A DNA stretch of 64,000 bases from CAIXSC01 sp046349855. Lineage in GTDB: Bacteria > Planctomycetota > Planctomycetia > Pirellulales > Pirellulaceae. The translations under genes and the position numbers were made by a program. Positions within the stretch are counted from its first letter, which is position 1; every line of letters starts with the position of its first letter. Of this stretch, positions 53,379 through 61,809 are shown piece after piece. The stretch lies in NCBI GenBank assembly GCA_046349855.1, contig JAXMBM010000009.1, positions 1-64,000 of the forward strand. Reading direction: 5' to 3'. The notes under the pieces were generated by a model. It was given only the letters and a program-made list of their open reading frames with translations. It was not told the DNA's origin and made no database searches.

Positions 53379-54065
53379 TTAACCATTCAATCGCGCACCG
53401 TGGTAGCGGGTCGGATCGGGGAACTGCGCGTCGCGGAAAGCGGCCTGCCGTTCCGCGCATTTGTTGCACGCCCCGCAATGCTCACCACCCTGGGGAGCAA
53501 TGCAGGAAAAGGTCAGCTCGAGGGGCAGTGAAGCCCCCAGGCGCATGACCTGGGTCTTGGACAGGTGGAGGAACGGCCGGACCACCTGGAGCGGCCGGGA
53601 CATTGCCAGGGTCAGTGCCCGCTCAAACGTATCAAAGAACTCGTCGCTCGCATCGCCAAACGGATTGCTGGCCAGCGGGGCCAAGGCCAGCTGAGCGATC
53701 CCGTGGAGCTGGCACCAGACGGCCGCTTTGACGAGCAGGATGGGGTTACGTCCGGGCAGGAACACCGCTTCATCCGGCGACTGCTCGTCGGGAACATCGC
53801 GTCCGGTGGTACTCCAGTGATCGCCGTACAGGTCACGCACCGGCAGGTCGAGGCAGACGAGGGGCGCCAGCTGGTGCGCTCCGTCCGACGTCTCAATTGC
53901 AGCGAGAAACCGTTCGGCAGCCGCTAGTTCGGCCGCTTCCCAGACCAGTCCTCCACGGATGTAGAACGGGTGGACGGCATGCCCTTGGGACAGCAGATGA
54001 GCCAGCAGGATCGAGCTGTCGAGTCCACCGCTGAGCAACAGGCCAAATCGGGAAGGAGGCGACAT
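53379..54065 (-). CDS. queC: 7-cyano-7-deazaguanine synthase QueC
   Basis: QueC makes preQ0, the queuosine/archaeosine precursor, from carboxy-deazaguanine with ATP and ammonia. The 228-residue protein has the PP-loop GLLLSGGLDSSILLAHLL, and GRNPILLVKAAVW. The zinc-binding Cys set is SCIAPQGGEHCGACNKCAER. The zinc site and PP-loop are complete. It is the first gene of the queC-queD pair. QueE and QueF are not in the window. ATG 54065 starts a few residues before the PP-loop. Confidence 0.93.
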   Translation of the reverse strand: MSPPSRFGLLLSGGLDSSILLAHLLSQGHAVHPFYIRGGLVWEAAELAAAERFLAAIETSDGAHQLAPLVCLDLPVRDLYGDHWSTTGRDVPDEQSPDEAVFLPGRNPILLVKAAVWCQLHGIAQLALAPLASNPFGDASDEFFDTFERALTLAMSRPLQVVRPFLHLSKTQVMRLGASLPLELTFSCIAPQGGEHCGACNKCAERQAAFRDAQFPDPTRYHGARLNG

Positions 54066-54558
54066 GCAGCAGACTCAGCAGGCAGACAGATCAGCAATCA
54101 GGCAGGCAAAACAGGTTGGCAGCAGGCTCGGCAAAACAATCGGCGAAAGGTTGGACCGGTCCAACGGACAACCAGCCGTTTTCCCCTACTTCCGAGTCTC
54201 CCTTCGCGGGAGAGGCCGGTCGCGTCTGTGGCCGGGTGAGGGGGAACCCGCCCGGTGCGTATCGACTGCTCCCTTCAACCGCCCCCTTTTAAACGCCCCC
54301 TAGTGTAGCCCCCTGGGTGTCTGCCGGAGAGCCGGCTCATGGTCCTTAATTTTCTCGCAGAACTGGACTATGGGGGGACATTCTGCCAGAATAGCAAGAC
54401 ACTCATCAGCGGATTGTGCAGCGTTCGTTTCCCGGGGGCGTCCCGTCCGGCATAGCGGGTGACGCATGGGCAGTCGTGGCCAGCATTCCAGGGAACGCCG
54501 CAGGCGGCAGGAAGTTCTAGTCATCATCCTCAACGGCCACGATTTCAGGAGTCAGAAC
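54066..54558. other. 493-bp divergent intergenic region
   Basis: The gap lies between queC (minus) and the DUF1559 gene (plus). It begins with cag-rich direct repeats (54064-54120) and contains a hairpin of the type ctcccttcgcgggag near 54200. No preQ1 riboswitch pattern was recognised, and no gene is visible. Confidence 0.45.
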
Positions 54559-55569
54559 ATGACACAGCGACGCAGGGTCCGATCCGGGTTTACGCTCGTC
54601 GAGCTGTTGGTGGTGATCGCCATCATTGGCATTCTGGCGGGGCTGCTCATGCCTGCGGTGCAAGCCGCTCGTGAGTCCGCTCGCCGCACCCAATGTACGA
54701 ACACGCTCTCCCAGATGGGAGTCGGCACGCTGGCGCTCGAAACCAAGACAGGTTTCTTCCCGCAGTATCGCCAGAGCATCGGCAACAAAGAAGCTTCGTG
54801 GGCGACCATGCTGCTGCCGGCCCTCGATCAGCAGGGCGTCTACGACCTGTGGAATGATCCGGCGGTAGGGAACAACGATTCCCGCCTGCGCCCCTACATC
54901 AAGATGTACCGTTGCGCGAGCGATTCGGCGCCGGACGATTCGAATCCCCACAACTCGTACATCGCCAACGGTGGTTATCTGCCCACCGGTTTCGCGAACA
55001 ATCAGACCATCCACAATGAAGGTCGAGTGGATGGAATTTTCGTCAACGGCGCCGCTGGGGTCTGCCCCATGAGCAACTCCGTCACGGTGTCTGCCGCAAA
55101 GATCAACATGTCGGACCTGAAGGATGGTTCCAGCCAGACGCTGCTGTATTCGGAGAGCCTGCTGGCCGGCTACTGGTCGAATGGCTCGCTCAACATGAAG
55201 TACCCGCTGACGTCCACGCCGAATTATCCGGGTGGATCGAACCTGATGTGCTTCCTGTACTACACCGACGGCGACGCGAACTATGCCGTCGATACCGGCA
55301 TGCCGGCCCCCGGCTCGGTGACACAGCGAGCCAAGATCAACGGCAACAAGAAGACGACCCTCGATTGGAACTCGATGACCAACGAAGACGTGCATCCCTC
55401 GAGCAACCACTCGGGCGGTGTTGTCGTGGTGTTCGCCGACCGTCACACGCAATTCCTCAAGGACACGATTTCGTATCGCGTGTATCAGCAGCTGCTGACC
55501 ACGGAAAGCGTCAAGTCGACGACGCCCCACCGTCAGTACCCGCTCAAGAGCCAGGATTACGACAACTAG
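54559..55569 (+). CDS. DUF1559 prepilin-type protein
   Basis: This 336-residue protein has the type IV pilin-like N-terminus (SGFTLVELLVVIAIIGILAG) with a prepilin cleavage site before Phe and a Glu at position 5. The planctomycete DUF1559 body follows (AVQAARESARRTQCTNTLSQ). The C-terminal H-x-G-G...FADRHTQFLKDTI replaces the common HPGGVNVLFADG form. Planctomycetes carry tens to hundreds of these; they are probably pseudopilins of the envelope. AGGAG is 7 nt before ATG 54559. A strong terminator follows, so it is monocistronic. Confidence 0.92.
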   Translation: MTQRRRVRSGFTLVELLVVIAIIGILAGLLMPAVQAARESARRTQCTNTLSQMGVGTLALETKTGFFPQYRQSIGNKEASWATMLLPALDQQGVYDLWNDPAVGNNDSRLRPYIKMYRCASDSAPDDSNPHNSYIANGGYLPTGFANNQTIHNEGRVDGIFVNGAAGVCPMSNSVTVSAAKINMSDLKDGSSQTLLYSESLLAGYWSNGSLNMKYPLTSTPNYPGGSNLMCFLYYTDGDANYAVDTGMPAPGSVTQRAKINGNKKTTLDWNSMTNEDVHPSSNHSGGVVVVFADRHTQFLKDTISYRVYQQLLTTESVKSTTPHRQYPLKSQDYDN

Positions 55570-55683
55570 TTTTCCTGGCCACAGCTTCTTCGCCGGGTCG
55601 GCAGATGTCCGACCAGCGGTGAACGGAGTGGCTCGTTGAGGCTGACCGCAACTCGCCATTTGGACTCAAACTGTAAGTCTCAG

Positions 55684-55716
55684 GCCCGATCGCCCCCGTG
55701 GCGGTCGGGCTTTTTT
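55684..55716 (+). terminator. Intrinsic terminator after the DUF1559 gene
   Basis: An 11-bp stem (GCCCGATCGCC / GGCGGTCGGGC, one G-U pair) closes a CCCGT loop and is followed by six T. It lies 115 bp past the DUF1559 stop. Confidence 0.85.
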
Positions 55717-55808
55717 CTTGTGGGCCTGCCCGCCACCCACGATCAGGTGCGAGCCGTCCTGCGGAAGCCATGCTCGCTGGATCGACCTTCCGATCCGAGG
55801 AACCTGTG

Positions 55809-56570
55809 GTGACGACCCGCTGCGGAACCATCTGTGGTCGCTTCCTGTTATTCGCCTGGCTGGCGACCAGCAGCGGTGACTTCTGCCGGCTGGCCGCTGA
55901 CGATCCCGCCACGGCGCCCGCCACAGCACCGGCCCCGCCACCTGTCGCTAAGCCCGATCCGACCAGGGGAACCATTAGCGGGACGGTCACCTATCGCGCC
56001 GACCCCAACCGCCCCTGGCGATTGTCGCGCTACTACATCAAGCGGGTGCGCACGGGTGAAGTCGCGGAAGCGGTCGTGGCGCTGCGCGGCCGCAATCTCA
56101 AGGACCAGGCTTCGGGCGGGGCGCAGACGGTCACGATCGACCAGAAGGACTATCAGTTCTCACCGGAGACCACGGCCATTCGCGTGGGCGATACGATCAA
56201 GTTCACCAACAGCGACGGGGCCACGCACAACGTGCAGTCCACCAACGAGCTGGCCGAGTTCAACGTGACGATGGCGCAGGGAGGCTCGCATTCGGTGACC
56301 TTTTCGCGAGCGGGCGGCACACGGAACTTCCTCCGCATCGGCTGTGTCTTCCACAGCGCGATGCAGGCCTTTATCTTTGTGTTTGACCATCCCTTCTTCG
56401 CGGTCACGGCGGCCGACGGCAAATTTCGCCTCGTCAATATTCCCCCGGGCGAATACGATCTTGAACTGGCGCATGCCGCGGGCGAGTTGCGCTGGAAGCA
56501 GCACGTCGTGGTGACTGCCGGCCAGACACAGCAGATCGACATTCGCCTGTCAGCGGACGACAAGCGCTGA
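55809..56570 (+). CDS. Cupredoxin (plastocyanin-like) with beta-sandwich tail
   Basis: This exported protein of about 253 residues has the leader GRFLLFAWLATSSGDFCRLA. A long cupredoxin-like domain follows (TVTIDQKDYQFSPETTAIRV and GDTIKFTNSDGATHNVQST). The copper ligands are His in THNVQS, Cys and His in GCVFHSAM, and Met two residues on. The C-terminal 50 residues resemble a carboxypeptidase-regulatory-like beta sandwich (GKFRLVNIPPGEYDLELAHA). It is a one-electron carrier in the periplasm. GTG 55809 has GAGGAA upstream; ATG 55770 is an alternative. The sulfite-oxidase-like gene begins 41 bp later. Confidence 0.82.
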   Translation: MTTRCGTICGRFLLFAWLATSSGDFCRLAADDPATAPATAPAPPPVAKPDPTRGTISGTVTYRADPNRPWRLSRYYIKRVRTGEVAEAVVALRGRNLKDQASGGAQTVTIDQKDYQFSPETTAIRVGDTIKFTNSDGATHNVQSTNELAEFNVTMAQGGSHSVTFSRAGGTRNFLRIGCVFHSAMQAFIFVFDHPFFAVTAADGKFRLVNIPPGEYDLELAHAAGELRWKQHVVVTAGQTQQIDIRLSADDKR

Positions 56571-56611
56571 GCGTGTATTCCTGTTTCGCGTCGCGTACCT
56601 GGAGCATCGCC

Positions 56612-57808
56612 ATGACGGACAGCACCTCTCACGCGGTCACTTCACGCCGGGACTGGCTGCGTCACAGCGCTGCCGGCGTGGCGGCCGGACTGGCCCTGTT
56701 GGCTCAACCTGATTTCATCTATCCGGGACAGGCCGAAGACGAAGAGTTGGTACCGCTGCTCAACGTGCCGCGCACCGGCCCCAACATGCTCGACTGGGAA
56801 ACGCTCGACGCCTGGCTCACGCCCCAGGATCAGGTCTTCAGCGTCCAGCACTATGGCACCCCCGAGGTCGACGTCGAACCATTTCAGTTGGAGATTGGCG
56901 GACTGGTCGAACGTCCGCGCACTCTGCGCCTGGCCGATCTGCGAGCCCTTCCTCGACAAGATCAGCTGATGACCTTGGAATGCTCGGGGAACGGCGCCTC
57001 GCCGGGGTTCCTCGGAGCCGTCTACAACAGCCGCTGGACCGGCACGCCGCTGGCTCCGCTGCTGAAGGATTGCGGAATCCGTCCGGGAGCGACCGAGGTA
57101 GTGTTCTTCGGACACGACCGCAGCCAGGAGACGCTGCGGAAAGGAACGCCTCGCGAGTTGACCGTGGAGGTCCCGTTCGGGCGCAGCATGACCGTGGAAG
57201 ATGTCCTGAACTCATCGCCGCTGCTGGCCTACGAACGGAACGGGGCCCCGCTGGAAAAGCGCAATGGCGCACCGCTGCGTCTGATCGTCCCCGGCTGGTA
57301 TGGCATCGCCAACGTGAAGTGGCTGAAGCGGATCGAGGTGCGGGATCGGCGCTACATGGGGCGCTACATGGGGCGCGATTACGTCACGATCCGCGGTGAG
57401 CGTCAGGGCCAGGAAGTCGTCTTCGTCGAAACGTCGGTCGCCCGCATGAACCTCAAGTCGATCATCGCGCGGATCACGCGGCAGCCGACCCGCGATGGCC
57501 AGATTCCTCTCAAAGTCTACGGCGCCGTGTGGGGCGACGGCACGGCCATCAAGAGCGTCGAGGTGCGATTGGACGATGGTCCCTGGCGTCCCGCCATGCT
57601 GGACGCGGAGCCCGTGGAGCCGTTCTGCTGGCGGTTCTTCTCGCTCGATATCGGACCGGTGGCCCCCGGCAAGCATACGCTCGTCTCCCGCGGCATCGAT
57701 GTTCGTGGCCGCAGTCAACCGGCCGCCAGCGACGACGAAATCGCCCTCAAGAAGACCTACTGGGAAGCCTATCAACAATGGCCGCGCGAAATTGAACTGA
57801 CCAGCTGA
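56612..57808 (+). CDS. Tat-exported sulfite-oxidase-like molybdoenzyme
   Basis: This 398-residue enzyme has a Tat signal (SRRDWLRHSAAGVAAGLALL). The molybdopterin domain follows, with Cys in QLMTLECSGNGAS ligating Mo and the conserved GTPLAPLLKDCGI and HDRSQETLRKG. A C-terminal Mo-co dimerisation domain begins near residue 280 (VYGAVWGDGTAIKSVEVRLD). It would oxidise sulfite or a similar anion and hand electrons to a carrier, plausibly the cupredoxin encoded directly upstream. GGAG lies 8 nt before ATG 56612. A tandem RYMG repeat (GRYMGRYMGRD, codons duplicated) is unusual. Confidence 0.9.
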   Translation: MTDSTSHAVTSRRDWLRHSAAGVAAGLALLAQPDFIYPGQAEDEELVPLLNVPRTGPNMLDWETLDAWLTPQDQVFSVQHYGTPEVDVEPFQLEIGGLVERPRTLRLADLRALPRQDQLMTLECSGNGASPGFLGAVYNSRWTGTPLAPLLKDCGIRPGATEVVFFGHDRSQETLRKGTPRELTVEVPFGRSMTVEDVLNSSPLLAYERNGAPLEKRNGAPLRLIVPGWYGIANVKWLKRIEVRDRRYMGRYMGRDYVTIRGERQGQEVVFVETSVARMNLKSIIARITRQPTRDGQIPLKVYGAVWGDGTAIKSVEVRLDDGPWRPAMLDAEPVEPFCWRFFSLDIGPVAPGKHTLVSRGIDVRGRSQPAASDDEIALKKTYWEAYQQWPREIELTS

Positions 57809-57891
57809 CCGACCCGCGGCCGTCACCCGTCCGCGAAGCCGAGCCGCTTCACGTCGACCCCACCAGGACACTCTCCCGGAGACTCCCGCGC

Positions 57892-58776
57892 ATGCATCTG
57901 GCTCGTCGCGTCTTTCTCGGCACTGCCGGTGTGCTGATCCCGCGTCACTGGTGCGGGGGAGAGCTCCTGTGGGCCGCTCCCGACGGGGATGAAGGGCCGC
58001 GGCGCGTCCAGCGGAACCAACTCTTCCACTTCCGTTCGAGCGACCGCGCCGGGATCCTGCTCCCGCTTTACATCTATCCGGCCCATATCCACACGCACCC
58101 AGCCTACAATCGCGTGCTGGAACTCAAACGGAACTACCCCACCGTCCCCTTCTGGGTCATCGTCAATCCGGCGTCCGGCCCCGGAAAGCAGGTGGATGCC
58201 AACTATGCCCGGGCCATCGATCGACTGATCGGCGCCGGTTGCGTCACCCTGGCCTACGTCAGTACCGCCTACGGCCGGAAGGAGCCTGGGGAGATCGCCG
58301 GTGAACTCAGCCGCTGGCGCGAACTCTACCCGCGGATCCACGGCGTATTCTTCGACGAGATGCGCACGGAGGACGAACCGAGCGGCGTGGTCTATCAGCG
58401 GAGCTTGCGGCAGCAGGCCGAGCAGCACGGTTATTGGCCCAGCGTCGCCAACCCGGGCACCGATACCCCCGAGCGTTACTTTGCCGGCGAAGTGGCCGAC
58501 GTCATTGTGATTCACGAACGGGATCGGTGGCCCGACGAAGCCAGGCTCCACGGCAACTATTTCGGCGGCTACGCCGACTATCCTCCCGGGACGCGCGCCG
58601 TGCTGGTCTACGGCCAGCGCCAGTTCGATCCGGCCGCCGTGCGCACGGCCCTGCGGCACGTGCGCTGGATCTATGTCACTCACGACACCTATCGGCCCAA
58701 CGATCCGGCTCATCCCAATCCGTGGGACGATCTGTCAACGCACCTCGCGGCCCTCTGCGAACTGCTCGCTTCCTGA
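57892..58776 (+). CDS. Spherulin-4-like secreted protein
   Basis: This 294-residue exported protein has an N-terminal leader (VFLGTAGVLIPRHWCGG) and a TIM-barrel-like domain of the Spherulation-specific family 4 type. Motifs are ILLPLYIYPAHIH, VPFWVIVNPASGPGK, GCVTLAYVSTAYGRKEPGEI and YPRIHGVFFDEMR, with an Asp-Glu pair at the barrel's C-terminal end. Members are thought to be glycoside-hydrolase-like (endo-galactosaminidase relatives), but the activity is unproven. It follows the molybdoenzyme gene by 83 bp in the same direction. The start ATG 57892 begins at the leader. Confidence 0.85.
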   Translation: MHLARRVFLGTAGVLIPRHWCGGELLWAAPDGDEGPRRVQRNQLFHFRSSDRAGILLPLYIYPAHIHTHPAYNRVLELKRNYPTVPFWVIVNPASGPGKQVDANYARAIDRLIGAGCVTLAYVSTAYGRKEPGEIAGELSRWRELYPRIHGVFFDEMRTEDEPSGVVYQRSLRQQAEQHGYWPSVANPGTDTPERYFAGEVADVIVIHERDRWPDEARLHGNYFGGYADYPPGTRAVLVYGQRQFDPAAVRTALRHVRWIYVTHDTYRPNDPAHPNPWDDLSTHLAALCELLAS

Positions 58777-58878
58777 CCCGCTCGCCCAGCCGGCGCCCAA
58801 CGTTCGCCCCGCTCTGTCATCGCCCGCACCCGTTGGCGGGCGACGACAGGTCCGGCCGGATCCGAAATGCCGAGCGGC

Positions 58879-60240
58879 CTACTTGGCGACCGAGAACCGA
58901 TGCACGGTGGTCGACTTGTAGGTCTGGTCGGGGTTCAGTCGCGTGGTGGGGAAAGACGCCTGATTGGGCGAGTCCGGATAGTGCTGAGTCTCCAGGCAGA
59001 AGGCCTCGTGCTGCTGGTACTTGTTGCCGCCTTCGCTGCCGTCGAGGAAATTCCCCGTGTAGAACTGGATTCCTGGTTCGGTGGTGAGGATCTCCATCAC
59101 GCGACCGCTGGCCGGATCCGTGACCCGCGCCGCCAGTTCCAGTTCCCCTTTCTGGCCACGCAGCACGTAGCAGTGGTCATAACCCTTGGTTTCGTGGGGT
59201 GCCTGCTTGAGTTCCTCGATCCGGGCGCCGATTTTTTCGGGCCGAGTGAAATCGAACGGCGTACCGGCGACAGCGGCAAGTTCCCCGGTGGGAATCGAAG
59301 TGGCGTCGATCGGCAGGTACTTGTCGGCGGTGAGTTCGAGGACATGGTCGAGGACCTTCCCCGAGCCCGCTCCGCCCAAATTCCAGTAGTTGTGATTGGT
59401 CAGATTGACGACGGTGGGAGCGTCGGTCTTCGCTTCGTAGTCGATCCGTAACTCGTCGTTGTTCGTCAGCGTGTAGGTCACGGTGACGTCCAGATTGCCG
59501 GGATACCCTTCGTCGCCGTCGGCGCTGCGGAGCGTAAATCGGACGCCGACTCCTGCGTCGGTCTGCTGCGGCTCAGCCTTCCACACCAGCGCATCGAAGC
59601 CTTTCAGGCCGCCGTGCAGATGGTTGGGACCGTTGTTCGTCGCCAGCTTGTATTCCTTACCTTCCAGGCTGAACTTGCCCAAGGCAATCCGATTGCCGTA
59701 CCGTCCCACCGTGGAACCGAAGTAGGGATGCCGCTGCAGATAGCCTTCGGCCGTCGGGAATCCCAGCGTGATATTGGCCAGCTTGCCGTTCCGGTCCGGC
59801 GTTTCCAACGACACGACGGTCGCTCCGTAGTCGGTCATCTTCAGCACCAGCCCGTGAGCATTCGTGCAGGTGAAGAGAGTCAGTTCCTGACCTTCGGCCG
59901 TTTTTCCGAACGAGGATTTCTGGATCGACATCGGGGCGGAGTTTCCTGTTTCCGGAGCGGGTGTGGGAGTTGGTGCGGGGGGCGCATCAGACGGTGCCGG
60001 TTTTTCCTCAGGCGGCGGAGCCTCGGCGGGCGGTTTCTCGGCAGGCGTTTTCTCGGCAGGAGCGGCGCCGGCCGGCGGAGTGCGACTCGGAGTTGCCCCC
60101 GTCGTGCTGCTCGCTGCCGCCGGACTGGATCGCGGTCCCGGAGCGGCGGGAGGCGGGGCGGGCGGCTGGCAGCCAGCCATCACGACGAGTGAACCGGCGA
60201 CAGCCAGCCCACTCCACATCAGAGAAATCGGGAGTCTCAT
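58879..60240 (-). CDS. galM: Aldose 1-epimerase lipoprotein (galactose mutarotase-like)
   Basis: This 453-residue protein has a lipoprotein leader (SGLAVAGSLVVMAGC), a Pro/Ala/Glu-rich linker of about 75 residues, and then an aldose 1-epimerase domain. It interconverts alpha and beta anomers of hexoses. The catalytic His residues lie in NNGPNHLHGGLKGFD and VNLTNHNYWNLGG. The Glu is in TTEPGIQFYTGNF. FGSTVGRYGNRIALGKFSL is also typical. Anchored forms would work in the periplasm on sugars released there. The gene is convergent with the Spherulin-4-like gene. Confidence 0.9.
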   Translation of the reverse strand: MRLPISLMWSGLAVAGSLVVMAGCQPPAPPPAAPGPRSSPAAASSTTGATPSRTPPAGAAPAEKTPAEKPPAEAPPPEEKPAPSDAPPAPTPTPAPETGNSAPMSIQKSSFGKTAEGQELTLFTCTNAHGLVLKMTDYGATVVSLETPDRNGKLANITLGFPTAEGYLQRHPYFGSTVGRYGNRIALGKFSLEGKEYKLATNNGPNHLHGGLKGFDALVWKAEPQQTDAGVGVRFTLRSADGDEGYPGNLDVTVTYTLTNNDELRIDYEAKTDAPTVVNLTNHNYWNLGGAGSGKVLDHVLELTADKYLPIDATSIPTGELAAVAGTPFDFTRPEKIGARIEELKQAPHETKGYDHCYVLRGQKGELELAARVTDPASGRVMEILTTEPGIQFYTGNFLDGSEGGNKYQQHEAFCLETQHYPDSPNQASFPTTRLNPDQTYKSTTVHRFSVAK

Positions 60241-60507
60241 GGAGGTTACCTGCCATCAAAAAAGGGACGCCCGACGGGTGAGGAAACGACGACGGTTCCT
60301 GCAGATCGGGCACGGGACGGGAGATCAAGGAGCCGCGGAATCCGCCCCGGAAACTGGCCCGTAACCTGCACCTGCGGTTCGACCGGCGAGCTTCCGGCGG
60401 TAATCCGGCGGCGATCCGGCTCCCCCAAGGCGGCGTATTATGGCAGGCGGATCGCGAATTTGGCAAGAAACCTCCCCCCACGGTAACCATCCCCTCAGGA
60501 GCCATCC

Positions 60508-61068
60508 TTGAGATCGCCGTCAACTCCTCGCTTCGACTGGGCCGCGACGCTGGCTGCGCACGACCGCTGGCTGCGGACCGTCGTGTACGCGCGGCTGGGG
60601 GAACGGGGGGCGGTCGAGGATGTCATGCAGGAGATCGCCCTGGCGGCCGTCCGTCAGGCGGCGCCTCTCCAGGACCCGCAAAAAGTGGCCCCCTGGCTGT
60701 ACCGCCTCGCCGTTCGCCAGTGCCTGCTGTACCGCCGCAAGTGCGGTCGGCGACGGAAGCTGGTGGATCGCTACACGGTCGCCCGCCCGCCGCTCGAACA
60801 CGACCCGACCAGCCCAGACCCTCTGGCGTGGTTGCTGGCGGACGAACGGCAGCGGCTGGTACGGCAGGCACTCGAACGGCTCCCCCGGCGGGACGCCGAG
60901 ATCCTGTTGCTGAAGTACTCAGAGAACTGGAACTACCACGAAATCGCTCGACAGTTGGGCCTCAGTCACAGTGCCGTGGAAACGCGGCTGCACCGCGCCC
61001 GGCGGCGCCTCCGTGACGAACTGGCGGCCCATGCGCTCGCGGAGACGATCGAGGAGACGATGCGATGA
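60508..61068 (+). CDS. ECF-type RNA polymerase sigma factor
   Basis: This 186-residue extracytoplasmic-function sigma factor has region 2 (VVYARLGERGAVEDVMQEIA with the -10 contact region) and region 4 (LERLPRRDAEILLLKYSENW, HEIARQLGLSHSAVETRLHR). The start is TTG 60508: AGGA lies 7 nt upstream and gives RSPSTPRFDW. No ATG fits. The following gene overlaps by 4 bp (ATGA at 61065-61068) and encodes a membrane protein that may act as its anti-sigma factor. Confidence 0.9.
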   Translation: MRSPSTPRFDWAATLAAHDRWLRTVVYARLGERGAVEDVMQEIALAAVRQAAPLQDPQKVAPWLYRLAVRQCLLYRRKCGRRRKLVDRYTVARPPLEHDPTSPDPLAWLLADERQRLVRQALERLPRRDAEILLLKYSENWNYHEIARQLGLSHSAVETRLHRARRRLRDELAAHALAETIEETMR

Positions 61069-61733
61069 ACGATGCCTTTGAACCGCGTTCGCCCGGCGAC
61101 CCCGCCGCCGCCGACCACACCGCTCCCCTCGTCGATGATTCGACACTCGACCGGCTGGTCGACGGGGAAGTGCACGGTGCCGAGTACCGTCGGTTGCTCG
61201 TCACCCTCGAAGCCACCCCCGATGGCTGGCGACGCTGTGCCCTGGCATTTCTTTCGGCTCAGGCTCTGCGGCGCGAGCTTTCCCTGCCTGTGCCCGCAGT
61301 CACCGCCGCGGCCCCCGTCCCGCACGTACCGGCCAACGTACCGCAGCCGGCGAGCGGCTGGTCAGCCACCCACTGGCTGGCGCTGGCGGCGAGTTGGTTG
61401 ATGGTGTTTGGCCTGGCCTGGGAATGGAGTGCCGCTCGGCACGACAGCAGGTCGCCGGCGCCCTCGGCCACCGGAGTGACGACCGATTTACCGCGCCCCT
61501 CCCCTGCTCTGCCGCCTCCCACCCCCAGTCCCGCCCCCGCCGCCAACGGCATGAATTGGGTACGGACGGAAGAACGAGTCTTGCCCCGTCAGCTGGTGGA
61601 ACAATTGCGGGAGCGGGGTCACGACCTGCAGGTGCGCGAACACTTCTTCCCCCTGCAGTTGCAGGACGGACAGCAGGTCATCGTTCCCGTTCAGGAAATG
61701 AAAGTCGCGCCGGTTCGACGAGTCACGTATTGA
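61065..61733 (+). CDS. Putative anti-sigma membrane protein
   Basis: This 222-residue single-pass protein has a cytoplasmic N-terminus with the anti-sigma-like pattern LDRLVDGEVHGAEYRRLLVT and an Arg-rich helix. One transmembrane helix follows (HWLALAASWLMVFGLAWEW), then a Pro-rich extracytoplasmic tail with EHFFPLQLQDGQQVIVPVQE. The zinc-binding HxxxCxxC motif of classical ZAS anti-sigma factors is absent. Position and the ATGA overlap with the ECF sigma gene support the role. The tail could sense an envelope signal. Confidence 0.78.
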   Translation: MNDAFEPRSPGDPAAADHTAPLVDDSTLDRLVDGEVHGAEYRRLLVTLEATPDGWRRCALAFLSAQALRRELSLPVPAVTAAAPVPHVPANVPQPASGWSATHWLALAASWLMVFGLAWEWSAARHDSRSPAPSATGVTTDLPRPSPALPPPTPSPAPAANGMNWVRTEERVLPRQLVEQLRERGHDLQVREHFFPLQLQDGQQVIVPVQEMKVAPVRRVTY

Positions 61734-61809
61734 TCGCCGTCAGGCGCAGCGGTGCAGTGTTACACCCGAGTCACGGTTGGTTCTCTTTCGTTTACAGGAG
61801 GGTCGTTCG

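Noticed and set aside
54066..54200. preQ1 riboswitch before queC
   Set aside because: The short aptamer pattern could not be found; the gap instead shows cag-rich repeats.
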